DNA of 64,000 nt from Arthrobacter sp. Leaf141 (GCF_001424565.1 NZ_LMOL01000002.1:160713-224712); one strand, 5' to 3'. Shown: positions 42,679 to 51,961, counted from the stretch's first letter. Made by a program: numbers and translations. The notes: a model not told the origin generated them from the sequence alone.

Positions 42679-44196
42679 ATGACCTACGCCACACCTTCTG
42701 ACGACGTGCCAGCAGCCACCCTGTTCATCAACGGCTCGTGGGAGCCTGCCGCATCCGGCGCGGTGCGCCACATCCGCAACCCGGCCGACGGCGAACTGGC
42801 CGCCACCGTATCCGAAGCCGGGCAGGAAGACGCTGAACGCGCCATCGCTACAGCCCGGGCCGCCTTCGATTCAGGAGTCTGGTCGAACGTCCCGGCCCCG
42901 GATCGCGGCAGCTTCCTTCTGAAGGTCGCTGCCGGACTGCGCGAACACCGCGAAAAGTTCGCCCGCGCCGAGTCGCTGGACACCGGCAAGCGGATGGTCG
43001 AAAGCCGCATCGATATGGACGACATCGCCGCCTGCTTCGAATATTTCGGCCGGCTCGCCGGGCAGCAGGCGGGCCGCATCGTCGACGCCGGGGACCCCGC
43101 CGTCGTCAGCAAAATCACCTACGAACCCGTGGGCGTCTGCGGCCTGATCACGCCCTGGAACTACCCGCTGCTCCAGGCGGCCTGGAAGATCGCCCCCGCC
43201 CTGGCCGCCGGCTGCACCTTCGTCCTGAAGCCCTCCGAGCTGACCCCGTCCACCGCCATCCTGGCCATGCAGCTGCTGCAGGACCTCGGCCTGCCGGACG
43301 GCGTCGCCAACCTCGTCACCGGAGCAGGCGCGGAGGCAGGCGCGCCGCTCTCCGAACACCCCGACGTCGACCTCGTTTCCTTCACCGGCGGCCTGGAAAC
43401 CGGCAAGCGCATCGCGGCCGCCGCAGCCGGCACCGTCAAGAAAGTGGCACTGGAGCTCGGCGGCAAGAACCCCAACGTGGTGTTTGCGGACGCGGACTTT
43501 GACGCCGCCGTCGACAACGCCCTTAACGGCGCGTTCGTCCACTCCGGGCAGGTCTGCTCGGCCGGGGCGCGGCTGGTGGTGGCGGAATCCATCGCCGAAA
43601 GCTTCGTGGCCGAACTGGTCCGCCGCGCACAGGCGATCAGGCTTGGCGGCCCCTTCGACGAGGCGGCAGAAACCGGCCCCCTGATCTCCGCGGCCCACCG
43701 GGACAAGGTCCACGCCTACGTCCAGCGCGGCATCAACGAGGGCGCGCGGCTGCGGTGCGGCGGCGCGGCACCTGTTGGGGAAAAGTACGACGCCGGCTTC
43801 TACTACCAGCCCACCGTCCTGGACCGCGTTGCCAGGGGAATGTCCGTGGTCACCGACGAAGCGTTCGGCCCGGTGGTGACGGTGGAGACGTTCCGCACCG
43901 AGGACGAGGCGGTGGCCATCGCCAACGACACCGTCTACGGCCTGGCCGGAGCGGTCTGGACCCAGGACGCGGGCAAGGCGCAGCGCGTGGCGTCCCGGCT
44001 GCGGCACGGCACCATCTGGATCAACGACTACCACCCCTACCTCCCCCAGGCCGAGTGGGGCGGCTTCGGCCAGTCCGGCGTCGGCCGCGAGCTGGGCCCG
44101 ACCGGCCTGGCCGAGTACCAGGAAGCCAAGCACACCTACCAGAACACCAGCCCGCAGGTAACCGGCTGGTTTGCTGACCACAGCAAGGAGAACTAG
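42679..44196 (+). CDS. betB: Betaine-aldehyde dehydrogenase
   Basis: A 505-residue NAD(P)-dependent aldehyde dehydrogenase. General base E259 (ALELGGKNPN) and nucleophile C293 (SGQVCSAGA) are in place, and PWNYPLLQAAWKIAPALAAG (about residues 156-175) is the usual cofactor segment. It shares a strand and a 0-bp junction with choline oxidase, so betaine aldehyde oxidation to glycine betaine is the likely reaction. It is the first gene of the operon controlled by the twin TetR boxes. Choline oxidase can itself perform both steps, so this enzyme may clear leaked aldehyde. Confidence 0.9.
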   Translation: MTYATPSDDVPAATLFINGSWEPAASGAVRHIRNPADGELAATVSEAGQEDAERAIATARAAFDSGVWSNVPAPDRGSFLLKVAAGLREHREKFARAESLDTGKRMVESRIDMDDIAACFEYFGRLAGQQAGRIVDAGDPAVVSKITYEPVGVCGLITPWNYPLLQAAWKIAPALAAGCTFVLKPSELTPSTAILAMQLLQDLGLPDGVANLVTGAGAEAGAPLSEHPDVDLVSFTGGLETGKRIAAAAAGTVKKVALELGGKNPNVVFADADFDAAVDNALNGAFVHSGQVCSAGARLVVAESIAESFVAELVRRAQAIRLGGPFDEAAETGPLISAAHRDKVHAYVQRGINEGARLRCGGAAPVGEKYDAGFYYQPTVLDRVARGMSVVTDEAFGPVVTVETFRTEDEAVAIANDTVYGLAGAVWTQDAGKAQRVASRLRHGTIWINDYHPYLPQAEWGGFGQSGVGRELGPTGLAEYQEAKHTYQNTSPQVTGWFADHSKEN

Positions 44197-45837
44197 ATGC
44201 ACGTGGAAAACATCGGGGATCTTCCCGGGCGCGGGTTCGACTACGTCGTTATTGGTGGCGGATCCGCCGGAGCCGCAGTGGCCGCCCGGCTGAGCGAGGA
44301 TCCGGACGTGACCGTGGCCCTCGTGGAGGCCGGCCCGGATGACCGCGGCCTGCCCGAGATTCTGCAGCTGGACCGCTGGATGGAGCTGCTGGAATCCGGC
44401 TATGACTGGGACTACCCGGTGGAACCGCAGGAGAACGGCAACTCCTTTATGCGCCACGCCCGCGCCAAGGTGATGGGCGGCTGCTCCAGCCACAACTCCT
44501 GCATCGCGTTCTGGGCCCCGCGCGAGGACCTGGACGAGTGGGAGTCGAAGTACGGCGCCACCGGCTGGAACTCTGCAACCGCCTGGCCGCTCTATCAGCG
44601 ACTGGAAACCAACGAGGATGCCGGCCCTGACGCGCCGCACCACGGTGACTCAGGCCCCGTGCACCTGATGAACGTGCCCCCGGTGGATCCTGCCGGCGTC
44701 GCGCTCCTGGATGCATGCGAACAGACCGGCATCCCCCGGGCAAAGTTCAACACCGGAACCACGGTGGTCAACGGCGCCAACTTCTTCCAGATCAACCGCC
44801 GCGCGGACGGCACCAGGTCCTCCAGCTCGGTCTCCTACATCCACCCCATCACGGAGCGCGAAAACTTCACCCTGCTGACCGGCTTCCGCGCCCGCCAGCT
44901 GGTGTTCGACGCGGACAAGCGCTGCACCGGCGTCGACGTTGTGGACTCGGCGTTCGGCCGGACCCACAGGCTGTCCGCCCACCGCGAGGTCATCCTGTCC
45001 ACCGGCGCAATCGACTCGCCCAAGCTGCTGATGCTCTCCGGCATCGGCCCCGCGGCGCACCTTGCCGGGCACGGGATCGAAGACCTGGTGGACTCCCCCG
45101 GCGTAGGCGAAAACCTGCAGGACCATCCTGAGGGCGTGGTCCAATTCGAGGCCAAACAGCCAATGGTGCAGAGCTCGACGCAGTGGTGGGAGATCGGCAT
45201 CTTCACCCCCACCGAGGAAGGCCTGGACCGCCCGGACCTGATGATGCACTACGGCTCCGTACCGTTCGACATGAACACCCTGCGGTACGGCTACCCCACC
45301 ACCGAGAACGGTTTTTCCCTCACCCCGAACGTCACGCACGCCCGTTCCCGCGGCACCGTCCGGCTGCGCAGCCGCGATTTCCGCGACAAGCCGATGGTGG
45401 ATCCACGCTATTTCACGGATCCCGACGGCCACGACATGCGGGTCATGGTGGCCGGCATCCGCAAGGCCCGCGAGATCGCCGCCCAGCCGGCCATGGCCGA
45501 GTGGGCCGGGCGTGAGCTGTCGCCCGGGATCGGGGCACAAAGCGACGAGGAACTTCAGGACTACATCCGCAAGACGCACAACACGGTTTACCACCCCGTC
45601 GGCACCGTCCGGATGGGCCCGCCCGACGACGGGATGTCGCCGCTCGATCCCGAGCTGCGGGTCAAGGGCGTCACAGGACTGCGCGTCGCTGACGCCTCCG
45701 TGATGCCTGAACACATCACAGTCAACCCCAACATCACCGTCATGATGATCGGCGAGCGTTGCGCGGACCTCATCCGCACCGGCCGCACCGGCGAAACGAC
45801 AACGGCCGAACTGGAGTTCAGCGCCTCCCACGCCTGA
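44197..45837 (+). CDS. codA: Choline oxidase (GMC flavoprotein)
   Basis: A 546-residue cytosolic enzyme oxidising choline to glycine betaine with O2, producing H2O2. Length and sequence match Arthrobacter globiformis choline oxidase rather than the membrane-linked choline dehydrogenase. The FAD motif YVVIGGGSAGAAVAARL is near residues 16-32; H99 (CSSHNSC) is the site of covalent FAD attachment; S101, H466 (VYHPVG) and N510 (VNPN) are the known catalytic residues. AAGGAG precedes the ATG. It is the second gene of the betaine operon and supplies compatible solute. Confidence 0.97.
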   Translation: MHVENIGDLPGRGFDYVVIGGGSAGAAVAARLSEDPDVTVALVEAGPDDRGLPEILQLDRWMELLESGYDWDYPVEPQENGNSFMRHARAKVMGGCSSHNSCIAFWAPREDLDEWESKYGATGWNSATAWPLYQRLETNEDAGPDAPHHGDSGPVHLMNVPPVDPAGVALLDACEQTGIPRAKFNTGTTVVNGANFFQINRRADGTRSSSSVSYIHPITERENFTLLTGFRARQLVFDADKRCTGVDVVDSAFGRTHRLSAHREVILSTGAIDSPKLLMLSGIGPAAHLAGHGIEDLVDSPGVGENLQDHPEGVVQFEAKQPMVQSSTQWWEIGIFTPTEEGLDRPDLMMHYGSVPFDMNTLRYGYPTTENGFSLTPNVTHARSRGTVRLRSRDFRDKPMVDPRYFTDPDGHDMRVMVAGIRKAREIAAQPAMAEWAGRELSPGIGAQSDEELQDYIRKTHNTVYHPVGTVRMGPPDDGMSPLDPELRVKGVTGLRVADASVMPEHITVNPNITVMMIGERCADLIRTGRTGETTTAELEFSASHA

Positions 45838-45883
45838 GTACCAGGCGTCATCACCATCGTGCTTTTCTGATCGAGGAGTCCAA

Positions 45884-47476
45884 ATGTTGGAACCCAGCAA
45901 GAGTATTGATTCAAGCGGCATGGACGAGTTCGGCTACACCCAGACCCTGGACCGGAGCATCGGCAAGTTCGCCAGCTTTGCAGCAGGCGTCAGCTACATC
46001 TCCATCCTCACCGGCGTTTTTCAACTGTTCTACTTCGGTTTTTCCATGGCCGGACCGGCGTATGCCTGGTCCTGGCCCATTGTCTTCGTTGGCCAGCTGA
46101 TGGTGGCGCTGTGCTTCGCCGAACTGGCCGGCCGCTACCCCGTGGCGGGATCCGTCTACAACTGGGCCAAACGGCTGGCGTCCGGTACCTCGGCGTGGCT
46201 GGCCGGCTGGCTGCTGCTGTCCTCCATCATGGCGCTGGGGTCCGTGGCCCTGGCGCTGCAGCTCACCCTGCCGCAGCTCTGGTCCGGGTTCCAGTTCGTT
46301 GGTGACGGCACCGGCCCGTTCGACTTTGCCATGAACGGCGTGGTGCTGGCCACCATCATGATCACCATCTCCACCCTCATCAACGCGTTCGGCGTGAAGC
46401 TTATGACCCGGATCAACAGCGTTGGGGTTTTTGTGGAGTTGGTGGCAGCCGTCCTGCTGATCCTAGCGCTTGGCTGGCATGTGGTGCGGGGGCCTGAGGT
46501 CTTCTTCGACACCACCGGTTTCGGGGAAGGCCATGACCTGGGCTTCTTCGGCGTCTTCCTGATCGGGGCCATGGCGTCCGGCTACGTTATGTACGGCTTC
46601 GATACCGCCAGCTCCCTTGGAGAGGAGACCAAGGACCCCAAACGCACGGCACCCAAGGCCATCCTGCGGGCCGTCACCGCCTCGTTCCTGCTCGGTGGCC
46701 TGATCCTGCTTTTTGGCATCCTCGCCGCGCCGGACCTCACCGATCCCAAAATCGGTTCTGCCGACGGCGGCCTGCAGCACATCGTGCTCTCCGTCCTGGG
46801 CGGACCCTTCGGCAAAGCCTTCCTTGTCTGCATCGTGGTGGCCGTGGTGGTCTGCACCCTGTCCGTCCACGCGGCCGCCATCCGGATGATGTTCGCCATG
46901 GCGCGGGACAACAACCTCCCCTTCAGCAGGCAGCTCAGCAAAGTGGATCCGGTCCGCAGGACCCCTACCGTCGCGGCCATCGTCATCGGCGCCCTGGCCG
47001 TTATGCCGCTGCTCATCAACGTTATGCAACCGGCGATCTTCACGATTCTGTCCAGCATCAGCATCGTGCTGATTTACCTGTCATATCTCCTGGTCACTGC
47101 GCCCATGCTGCGCAACCGGCTCCTGGGCAGGTGGCCCGGCGAAAATTCCGACGCCGGCTTCAGCATGGGCAAATGGGGGCTGCCGGTGAACATCCTCGCC
47201 GTCCTGTGGGGCGCCGCCATGACAGTGAACCTGATCTGGCCGCGCCCCGAGATCTACAACTCGGTGCCTCCGTTCGAGTGGTATCTGCAGTGGGGCGGGG
47301 TGATCTTCGTCGCCGCCGTCACCGCTGGCGGCGCCCTGCTGTACCGCCTGAAGATCCGCCATCAAACGGGTGTCCTGGCCGAGCATGCCGCGGCCGTCGC
47401 AGCCCATCCTTCGTCGGGTCCGGGCGGGGAGGAAGCACCGGCTGTCGCCGCCGGACTGGAGGCCAAGGTGCCCTAG
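45884..47476 (+). CDS. APC family permease of the choline/betaine operon
   Basis: A 530-residue membrane protein with about 12 helices; GAGGAG lies 7 nt before the ATG. The N-terminus (LDRSIGKFASFAAGVSYISI) and GRYPVAGSVYNWAKRL (about residues 85-100) place it in the BAT/GabP-like branch of amino-acid/choline permeases, with GYDTASSLGEETKDPKRTAP-type loop at about 243-262 (here FDTASSLGEETKDPKR). Its position 46 bp after codA suggests import of choline or a related trimethylammonium or amine substrate. The last 35 residues are hydrophilic and Ala/Gly-rich. Confidence 0.85.
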   Translation: MLEPSKSIDSSGMDEFGYTQTLDRSIGKFASFAAGVSYISILTGVFQLFYFGFSMAGPAYAWSWPIVFVGQLMVALCFAELAGRYPVAGSVYNWAKRLASGTSAWLAGWLLLSSIMALGSVALALQLTLPQLWSGFQFVGDGTGPFDFAMNGVVLATIMITISTLINAFGVKLMTRINSVGVFVELVAAVLLILALGWHVVRGPEVFFDTTGFGEGHDLGFFGVFLIGAMASGYVMYGFDTASSLGEETKDPKRTAPKAILRAVTASFLLGGLILLFGILAAPDLTDPKIGSADGGLQHIVLSVLGGPFGKAFLVCIVVAVVVCTLSVHAAAIRMMFAMARDNNLPFSRQLSKVDPVRRTPTVAAIVIGALAVMPLLINVMQPAIFTILSSISIVLIYLSYLLVTAPMLRNRLLGRWPGENSDAGFSMGKWGLPVNILAVLWGAAMTVNLIWPRPEIYNSVPPFEWYLQWGGVIFVAAVTAGGALLYRLKIRHQTGVLAEHAAAVAAHPSSGPGGEEAPAVAAGLEAKVP

Positions 47477-47556
47477 AGCAGTTGTTCCCACACGGTCAGC
47501 TGCAGCCGGACCAGCTCCGCGGTGGATTCCGCCGCGGAGCTGTCCTGCTCACGCAT
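47473..47556 (-). CDS. Possible 27-residue ORF at the end of the monooxygenase operon
   Basis: On the minus strand an ATG at 47556, overlapping the preceding stop by 8 bp, opens MREQDSSAAESTAELVRLQL and seven more residues ending WEQLL. It has an amphipathic helical look but no clear ribosome-binding site. It could be a small coupled protein, the displaced C-terminus of the upstream gene after a frameshift, or chance. Confidence 0.25.
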   Translation of the reverse strand: MREQDSSAAESTAELVRLQLTVWEQLL

Positions 47557-48937
47557 GCCGGACCGGGCCGGCGGCGGTGACGGCATCGCCGGAACGGACA
47601 GGCGTCGCCAGGCCAAGGTTTTCCCGGAGCGTGGTGCCGCGGTACTCCGTGGGGTAGACGCCGCGTTCCTGCAGTTCCGGCACCAGGTGGTTGACGATGT
47701 CGTCCAGGCCCGTGGGGATGAGCCACGGCGAGATGTTAAAGCCGTCCACAGCCCCCACCCTGGCGAATTCCGCGAGGTGATCGGCCACGGCGGAGTAGGA
47801 GCCGGTAAACGTGGCGTCCATGCGGGAGGTCTTGGCGGAGACGAACTGCCGGATGGACAGGCCTTTGTCCTTCGCCTCGGCCCGCCACTGGTCCGCGAGC
47901 TGCCGCGCTTTGGCGCCGTGGAATCCGCTGCCGCGCGTCTCGGACGTCTCCTCCACCACGGGATCGATTTCGGGGAGCGGCCCGTCGGGGTCGTAGCCGG
48001 AGAGCTCCCGGCCCCAGAACTGTTCGAGGTAGGCCAGGGCCTGCTGCGGCCCGATCTGCAGGCTGCGGACCCACTCCTTCTTGGCCTGGGCCTCCTGGTC
48101 GGTGGCCGCGAGAATGAACTCGCTGGCCGGCATGATCTGGACGGCGTTGGCAGGACGGCCTGCCGCCAGTGTCCGGGCCACCAGGTCGGTGCGGAATTCA
48201 ATGGCTTTCTCCAGCTTGGGATGCGCGGAGAAGATCACGTCAGCCTGCCGGGCGGCGAAGTCCCGGCCTTCCGGGGAATCCCCGGCCTGGAACAGCACCG
48301 GGCGGTACTGGGCGCTGCGCGGAAGGCGGGGCGTGACGTCCACGGTGTAGTGCTGGCCCTCGTGGCGTACGTGGCGGGCGGGGCCGGCGGGGGTCTCCCA
48401 CGAATCCCAGATCCGTTTGGCGGTCTCCACAAAGGCTTCCGCGTGCTTGTACCTGTCAGCGTGGTCAAGGTAGCCGCCGCGGCGGAAATTCGCTCCGGTC
48501 CAGGCGTTGTCGGTGGTAACGATGTTCCAGGCGGCCCGGCCGCCGGAAATCAGGTCGAGGCTCGCCAGCCGGTGTGCCAGGTCCGCGGGATCGTTGTAGG
48601 TCGTGTTCTGAGTGGCTACCAGGCCGATGTTGGTGGTGACGGCGGCGAGGGCAGCCAGGGCGGTCTGTGCGTCGGGGCGGCCCACCACGTCCAGGGCGTG
48701 CGGCCGGCCCAGGTGCTCGCGCAGGCGCAGCCCTTCGCCCAGGAAGAAGGCGGCGAACAGGCCGCGCTCTGCGGTCTGCACCAGCCGGCGGAAGGATTCG
48801 AAGTCCGTTTGCGAGCCGGATTCGGCGGCCTTCCAGATGGTGCCCGAATTCACCCCCTGGAAAAAGATGCCGAACTGCAGGGTGCCCGAGGGCGCAAAAA
48901 CGGTGGGATCGGATTTAGCACTGCTGTGCGAAGTCAT
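47549..48937 (-). CDS. LLM class flavin-dependent monooxygenase, NtaA/SnaA/DszA group
   Basis: A 462-residue luciferase-like protein; AAGGA lies about 8 nt before the ATG. Group hallmarks are FGIFFQGVNSGTIWK near residue 22, FFLGEGLRLREH (about 65-76), DLISGGRAAWNIVTTDN (about 129-145) and PVLFQAGDSPEGRDFAARQADV (about 217-238), as in nitrilotriacetate and dibenzothiophene-sulfone monooxygenases. These use FMNH2 from a partner reductase to cleave C-N or C-S bonds. It is the last full gene of a seven-gene operon with two more such enzymes and an amino-acid ABC transporter, consistent with an organosulfur substrate. Confidence 0.9.
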   Translation of the reverse strand: MTSHSSAKSDPTVFAPSGTLQFGIFFQGVNSGTIWKAAESGSQTDFESFRRLVQTAERGLFAAFFLGEGLRLREHLGRPHALDVVGRPDAQTALAALAAVTTNIGLVATQNTTYNDPADLAHRLASLDLISGGRAAWNIVTTDNAWTGANFRRGGYLDHADRYKHAEAFVETAKRIWDSWETPAGPARHVRHEGQHYTVDVTPRLPRSAQYRPVLFQAGDSPEGRDFAARQADVIFSAHPKLEKAIEFRTDLVARTLAAGRPANAVQIMPASEFILAATDQEAQAKKEWVRSLQIGPQQALAYLEQFWGRELSGYDPDGPLPEIDPVVEETSETRGSGFHGAKARQLADQWRAEAKDKGLSIRQFVSAKTSRMDATFTGSYSAVADHLAEFARVGAVDGFNISPWLIPTGLDDIVNHLVPELQERGVYPTEYRGTTLRENLGLATPVRSGDAVTAAGPVRHA

Positions 48938-48946
48938 GGTTTTTCC

Positions 48947-50023
48947 TTATTCTGCGGCGGCAATGGCGGTTGCGGCGGCGTCGGCGTAGCGGCTGGCGGG
49001 GCGGTCAAGGCCCAGCAGGTCCCGGAAGGTGGCATCCTGCAACGGTGCGCGCAGGGCGCCGCTGCGCCGCAGCTCCGGCAGGACCACGCGGGAGAGCTCG
49101 TCGAGTTCCACATCGAACGACGCCGGGTGGAGGCGGACGCCGTCGGCTACCGCCAGGATCGGTGCCAGTAAAGCGGCAAGCCCGGCCGCGCTGCCCGTAA
49201 AGAGCGCACGGCCGCTGTCCGCCGGCGCGGGGCGGTCTGCCGCTGCCAGCCCGCGTGAGTCCAGGACCACGTCAAGTTCGGCGATGATGGCCACCCCGGT
49301 GCGCAGCCGGCTGCGGGCATCCCGGACCTCTGCGGTCAACAGTTCGGGCGTGGGTGCGGTCACCAGGACCGCGTCCACTGCGGCGTCGTCCACCAGTCCG
49401 CTGCCCAGCAGGCCCAGCGGGGCGATGACCGGCAGCTGGCCCTGAAGCGGCCGCGGAATGATGGAAGGGCCCTTGATGGAATAGCCGGGGCCGGCCTCTT
49501 CCGGGGCGGTGAAGTCCACATAGTGGAGCTTGTCCACGTCGATGTAGCGGCCGGTGGCCACGTCGCGGATGACGGCGTCGTCCTCCCAGGAATCCCAGAG
49601 CCTGCGGGAAACCTCGATCGCAGCCGAAGCCTCTTTGGCCAGGCCTTCGCCCGTGACGCTGCGCCGGCCCACAGCTGCGGCGGCCGCCGGGGATTCGGTT
49701 GCCGTAGCAATCCAGCCGGCCCGGCCGCCCGAAACGTAGTCCAGGCTGGCCAGCTGGGTGGAGACGTGGAACGGTTCGGTGTACACGGTGTCCACTTCGG
49801 GAACCAAGGCGATGGACCGGGTCACGGGGCCGGCAAAGGCTGCGCGCTGCAGCGCGTTGGCACGGCCCGCTTCCGGGGCGTCCTTGAACGTGGCCACGTG
49901 GAAACCTGCGGATTCCACTGCCAGCACGGCGGCGGCGAGGGTGCCGGATCCGGCCCCGTCCCAGCCGGCGCCGTCGAGTTCGATGGCCAGGAAACCGGGG
50001 CGTGCTGTAGCTGCGGTGCTCAC
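48947..50023 (-). CDS. LLM class flavin-dependent oxidoreductase, second of the operon
   Basis: A 358-residue divergent luciferase-like protein beginning at a GTG that overlaps the DUF1684 stop by 4 bp. It retains VESAGFHVATFKDAP near the N-terminus, TEPFHVSTQLASLDYVSGGR (about residues 81-100), GWIATATES and RRLWDSWEDDA (about 140-150), which echo the NtaA/DszA fold. It is shorter than the first enzyme and lacks some FMN-contact segments seen there, so it may be a specialised partner. Substrate unknown; context suggests a step in degradation of an imported amino-acid derivative. Confidence 0.82.
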   Translation of the reverse strand: MSTAATARPGFLAIELDGAGWDGAGSGTLAAAVLAVESAGFHVATFKDAPEAGRANALQRAAFAGPVTRSIALVPEVDTVYTEPFHVSTQLASLDYVSGGRAGWIATATESPAAAAAVGRRSVTGEGLAKEASAAIEVSRRLWDSWEDDAVIRDVATGRYIDVDKLHYVDFTAPEEAGPGYSIKGPSIIPRPLQGQLPVIAPLGLLGSGLVDDAAVDAVLVTAPTPELLTAEVRDARSRLRTGVAIIAELDVVLDSRGLAAADRPAPADSGRALFTGSAAGLAALLAPILAVADGVRLHPASFDVELDELSRVVLPELRRSGALRAPLQDATFRDLLGLDRPASRYADAAATAIAAAE

Positions 50024-50847
50024 TGCTGGTCCTTCCGTTCGTAGGGTGTCTTTTCGCCGGCTTCGATGGCCACCGGAAGCCGGTTTTCGGCCGGCGGCAG
50101 CGGGCAGGTGGCAAGGTCGGTGTAGGCGCAGGGAAGGTTAACGGCGCGGTTGAAGTCGAGCTCCACCGATCCATCAGCGGCCGGAGCCACGGACACCGAC
50201 CGGTTGGCGGCGTAGGTGGTCTTTCCGGAGGTCTGGTCCGTGAACAGCACCGTGAGGGATCCGGCCGTGTAACCGTTGAACGCGGTCAGCGACAGGTCCT
50301 GGCCTTCGAGCCGGAAACGCAGCTCGCCCGGGGCTTCGTAAACGTGCTGGATGCCCTCGACGGCGGCGCCAACGGTGGTGGTGCGCGGCGTTTCGAAGGG
50401 CACATACGTCGCGGGGACGGCAAAGGCCGCGTTCGGGGCGTAGGCAGGGGTCCCCTGGTAGGTGCCGAGCAGGGCGTTGTCCGGGTGCCGCGGCCGGACG
50501 ATGTACAGCCCGCCGCGTTTAGCCAGTTCCACCACTGCGTTACCGGCTGCGAGGTTGATCCCGCCGCGTTCCGGAATGGGGCCAAAGGTGATGGTGGTGC
50601 CCGTTGCAGTATTGAGCTCCTGCCCGTCCTGCTCCAGGCTTTCGCCGGCCGCCAGGACCACCGTGACGGTGTCGGCATCCGCGCTCCAGGTGCCCGGTGC
50701 GCCGTCCAGCGGGGTGGGCGTGGCGTCAAGCCAATGCAAATGGGTGACGGCGAGGAAGCCGTGCGGGGAGGCCCGGTGCTGTTCGTGGGCTGTGTGCCAT
50801 TCTTCCCACTCAGCGGCGAACAGCGTCGTTTCAGCGTGCGTAGTCAA
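50020..50847 (-). CDS. DUF1684 family protein
   Basis: About 275 residues from a TTG at 50847, chosen because AGGAG lies 5 nt upstream; it starts 17 bp inside the preceding gene. The fold is mostly beta: HGFLAVTHLHWLDATPTPLDG near residue 30, GELRFRLEGQDLSLTAF (about 175-191) and a C-terminal DFNRAVNLPCAYTDLATCPLPP (split: DFNRAVNLPCAY, then TDLATCPLPP), the conserved DUF1684 signature. It resembles cupin-like or lipid/carbohydrate-binding sheets, but no activity is established. Embedding between two monooxygenase genes implies a role in the same pathway. Confidence 0.85.
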   Translation of the reverse strand: MTTHAETTLFAAEWEEWHTAHEQHRASPHGFLAVTHLHWLDATPTPLDGAPGTWSADADTVTVVLAAGESLEQDGQELNTATGTTITFGPIPERGGINLAAGNAVVELAKRGGLYIVRPRHPDNALLGTYQGTPAYAPNAAFAVPATYVPFETPRTTTVGAAVEGIQHVYEAPGELRFRLEGQDLSLTAFNGYTAGSLTVLFTDQTSGKTTYAANRSVSVAPAADGSVELDFNRAVNLPCAYTDLATCPLPPAENRLPVAIEAGEKTPYERKDQQ

Positions 50848-51961
50848 GGGTGCTCCTGGTCTGGATGGAAGTGGCTGGGACAGCAGGTTCGGGGCGCAGC
50901 CCGTACGGGTCTTCGGCCTCCCACAAGGTGGTGGGAGCGGCGGCCCGCACGGCGGGGATGACTTCAAGGGCGAACCGCTCCAGGATGTCCAGCTGCTGCC
51001 CGAAGGGAAGGGTGGTGGGAAGGGAAATGGATTGCAGGTCGTGGCCGTACAGCCCGTGGTAGCTCAGGATCTTGTCCACCACCTGTTCGGGGCTGCCCAC
51101 CAGGGCCGGTCCTTCCGCCACCGCGTGGTTGATGTCCCGGAAGGGCGAGTTGTTGCCGGGGACGTTGCGGTTGCGGGTCAGCGCCTCGTACACAGGCCCG
51201 AACTGGCGGATGGCCTCCTGCGTGGTGTCCGCGATAAACACACCACCGGCGCCGCTGCCCGAGCCAACATACTGGTGTTTCGGGTCATGGCCGTGGCGCT
51301 CGTATTCGTCCCGGTAGTGCTGGATCAGCACCTGGTAGTTTTCCCGCGGCTGGATGGCGTTCGCCGTGAACAGCGGGTCCCCCCACTTGGCGGCCAGGGC
51401 CGCCGATGTCAGCGTTGTGGCAGAGCCGTGCCAAATCCGGGGCGGGCCGTCAAACGGACGGGGCGTGGTGGTGGTGGGCTCGGTCAGGGGTGCCCGGAAC
51501 CGGCCGGACCAGGTGAGGTTCTCCTCGCGCCACAGCCGGCGCAGCAGTTCATACTTTTCGGCCAGGAGCTCCCATTGGTGGTCCAGGTCCAGGCCGAAGA
51601 GCGGGTACTGGAGCACCTCATTGCCCTTGCCGATCACCAGTTCCAGCCGGCCGCGGCTGAGCTGGTCGATCGTGGCGTAGTCCTCGGCCACCCGGACCGG
51701 GTCCAGGACGGAAAGGACGGCGACACCGGTCTGCAGCCGGATCCGCTCCGTGACGGCAGCGATGGCCGCCAGCACCGTGGTGGGCGAGGAGGAGATGAAC
51801 TCCCCCGCATGCCGCTCACCCACGGAGAACCCGTCGTAGCCCAGTTCCTCGGCCCGCTGTGCGGTCTGCACCACCTGGTTCAGCCGGTCCGCGGTGGAAA
51901 CGATGTCCCCGGTGAGCGGGTTCTTCAGGTGCGGAATAATGTCCAGGACCTGGAACTTCAT
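50831..51961 (-). CDS. LLM class flavin-dependent oxidoreductase, third of the operon
   Basis: A 376-residue luciferase-like protein from ATG 51961, overlapping the binding-protein stop by 4 bp. Motifs: DGFSVGERHAGEFISSSPTT (residues about 43-62), LLSVLDPVRVAEDYATID-like segment (VLSVLDPVRVAEDYATIDQL), SRGRLELVIGKGNE and IWHGSATT (about 176-183). This is the alkanal-monooxygenase/YtmO-like branch. YtmO-type enzymes act in S-substituted-cysteine salvage in Bacillus, which fits the adjacent amino-acid ABC transporter. Specific substrate unproven. Confidence 0.88.
   Translation of the reverse strand: MKFQVLDIIPHLKNPLTGDIVSTADRLNQVVQTAQRAEELGYDGFSVGERHAGEFISSSPTTVLAAIAAVTERIRLQTGVAVLSVLDPVRVAEDYATIDQLSRGRLELVIGKGNEVLQYPLFGLDLDHQWELLAEKYELLRRLWREENLTWSGRFRAPLTEPTTTTPRPFDGPPRIWHGSATTLTSAALAAKWGDPLFTANAIQPRENYQVLIQHYRDEYERHGHDPKHQYVGSGSGAGGVFIADTTQEAIRQFGPVYEALTRNRNVPGNNSPFRDINHAVAEGPALVGSPEQVVDKILSYHGLYGHDLQSISLPTTLPFGQQLDILERFALEVIPAVRAAAPTTLWEAEDPYGLRPEPAVPATSIQTRSTLDYAR

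Noticed and set aside
42871-44643. Long minus-strand frame opposite betB and codA
   Set aside because: It crosses the junction of two well-supported genes on the other strand and shows no domain.
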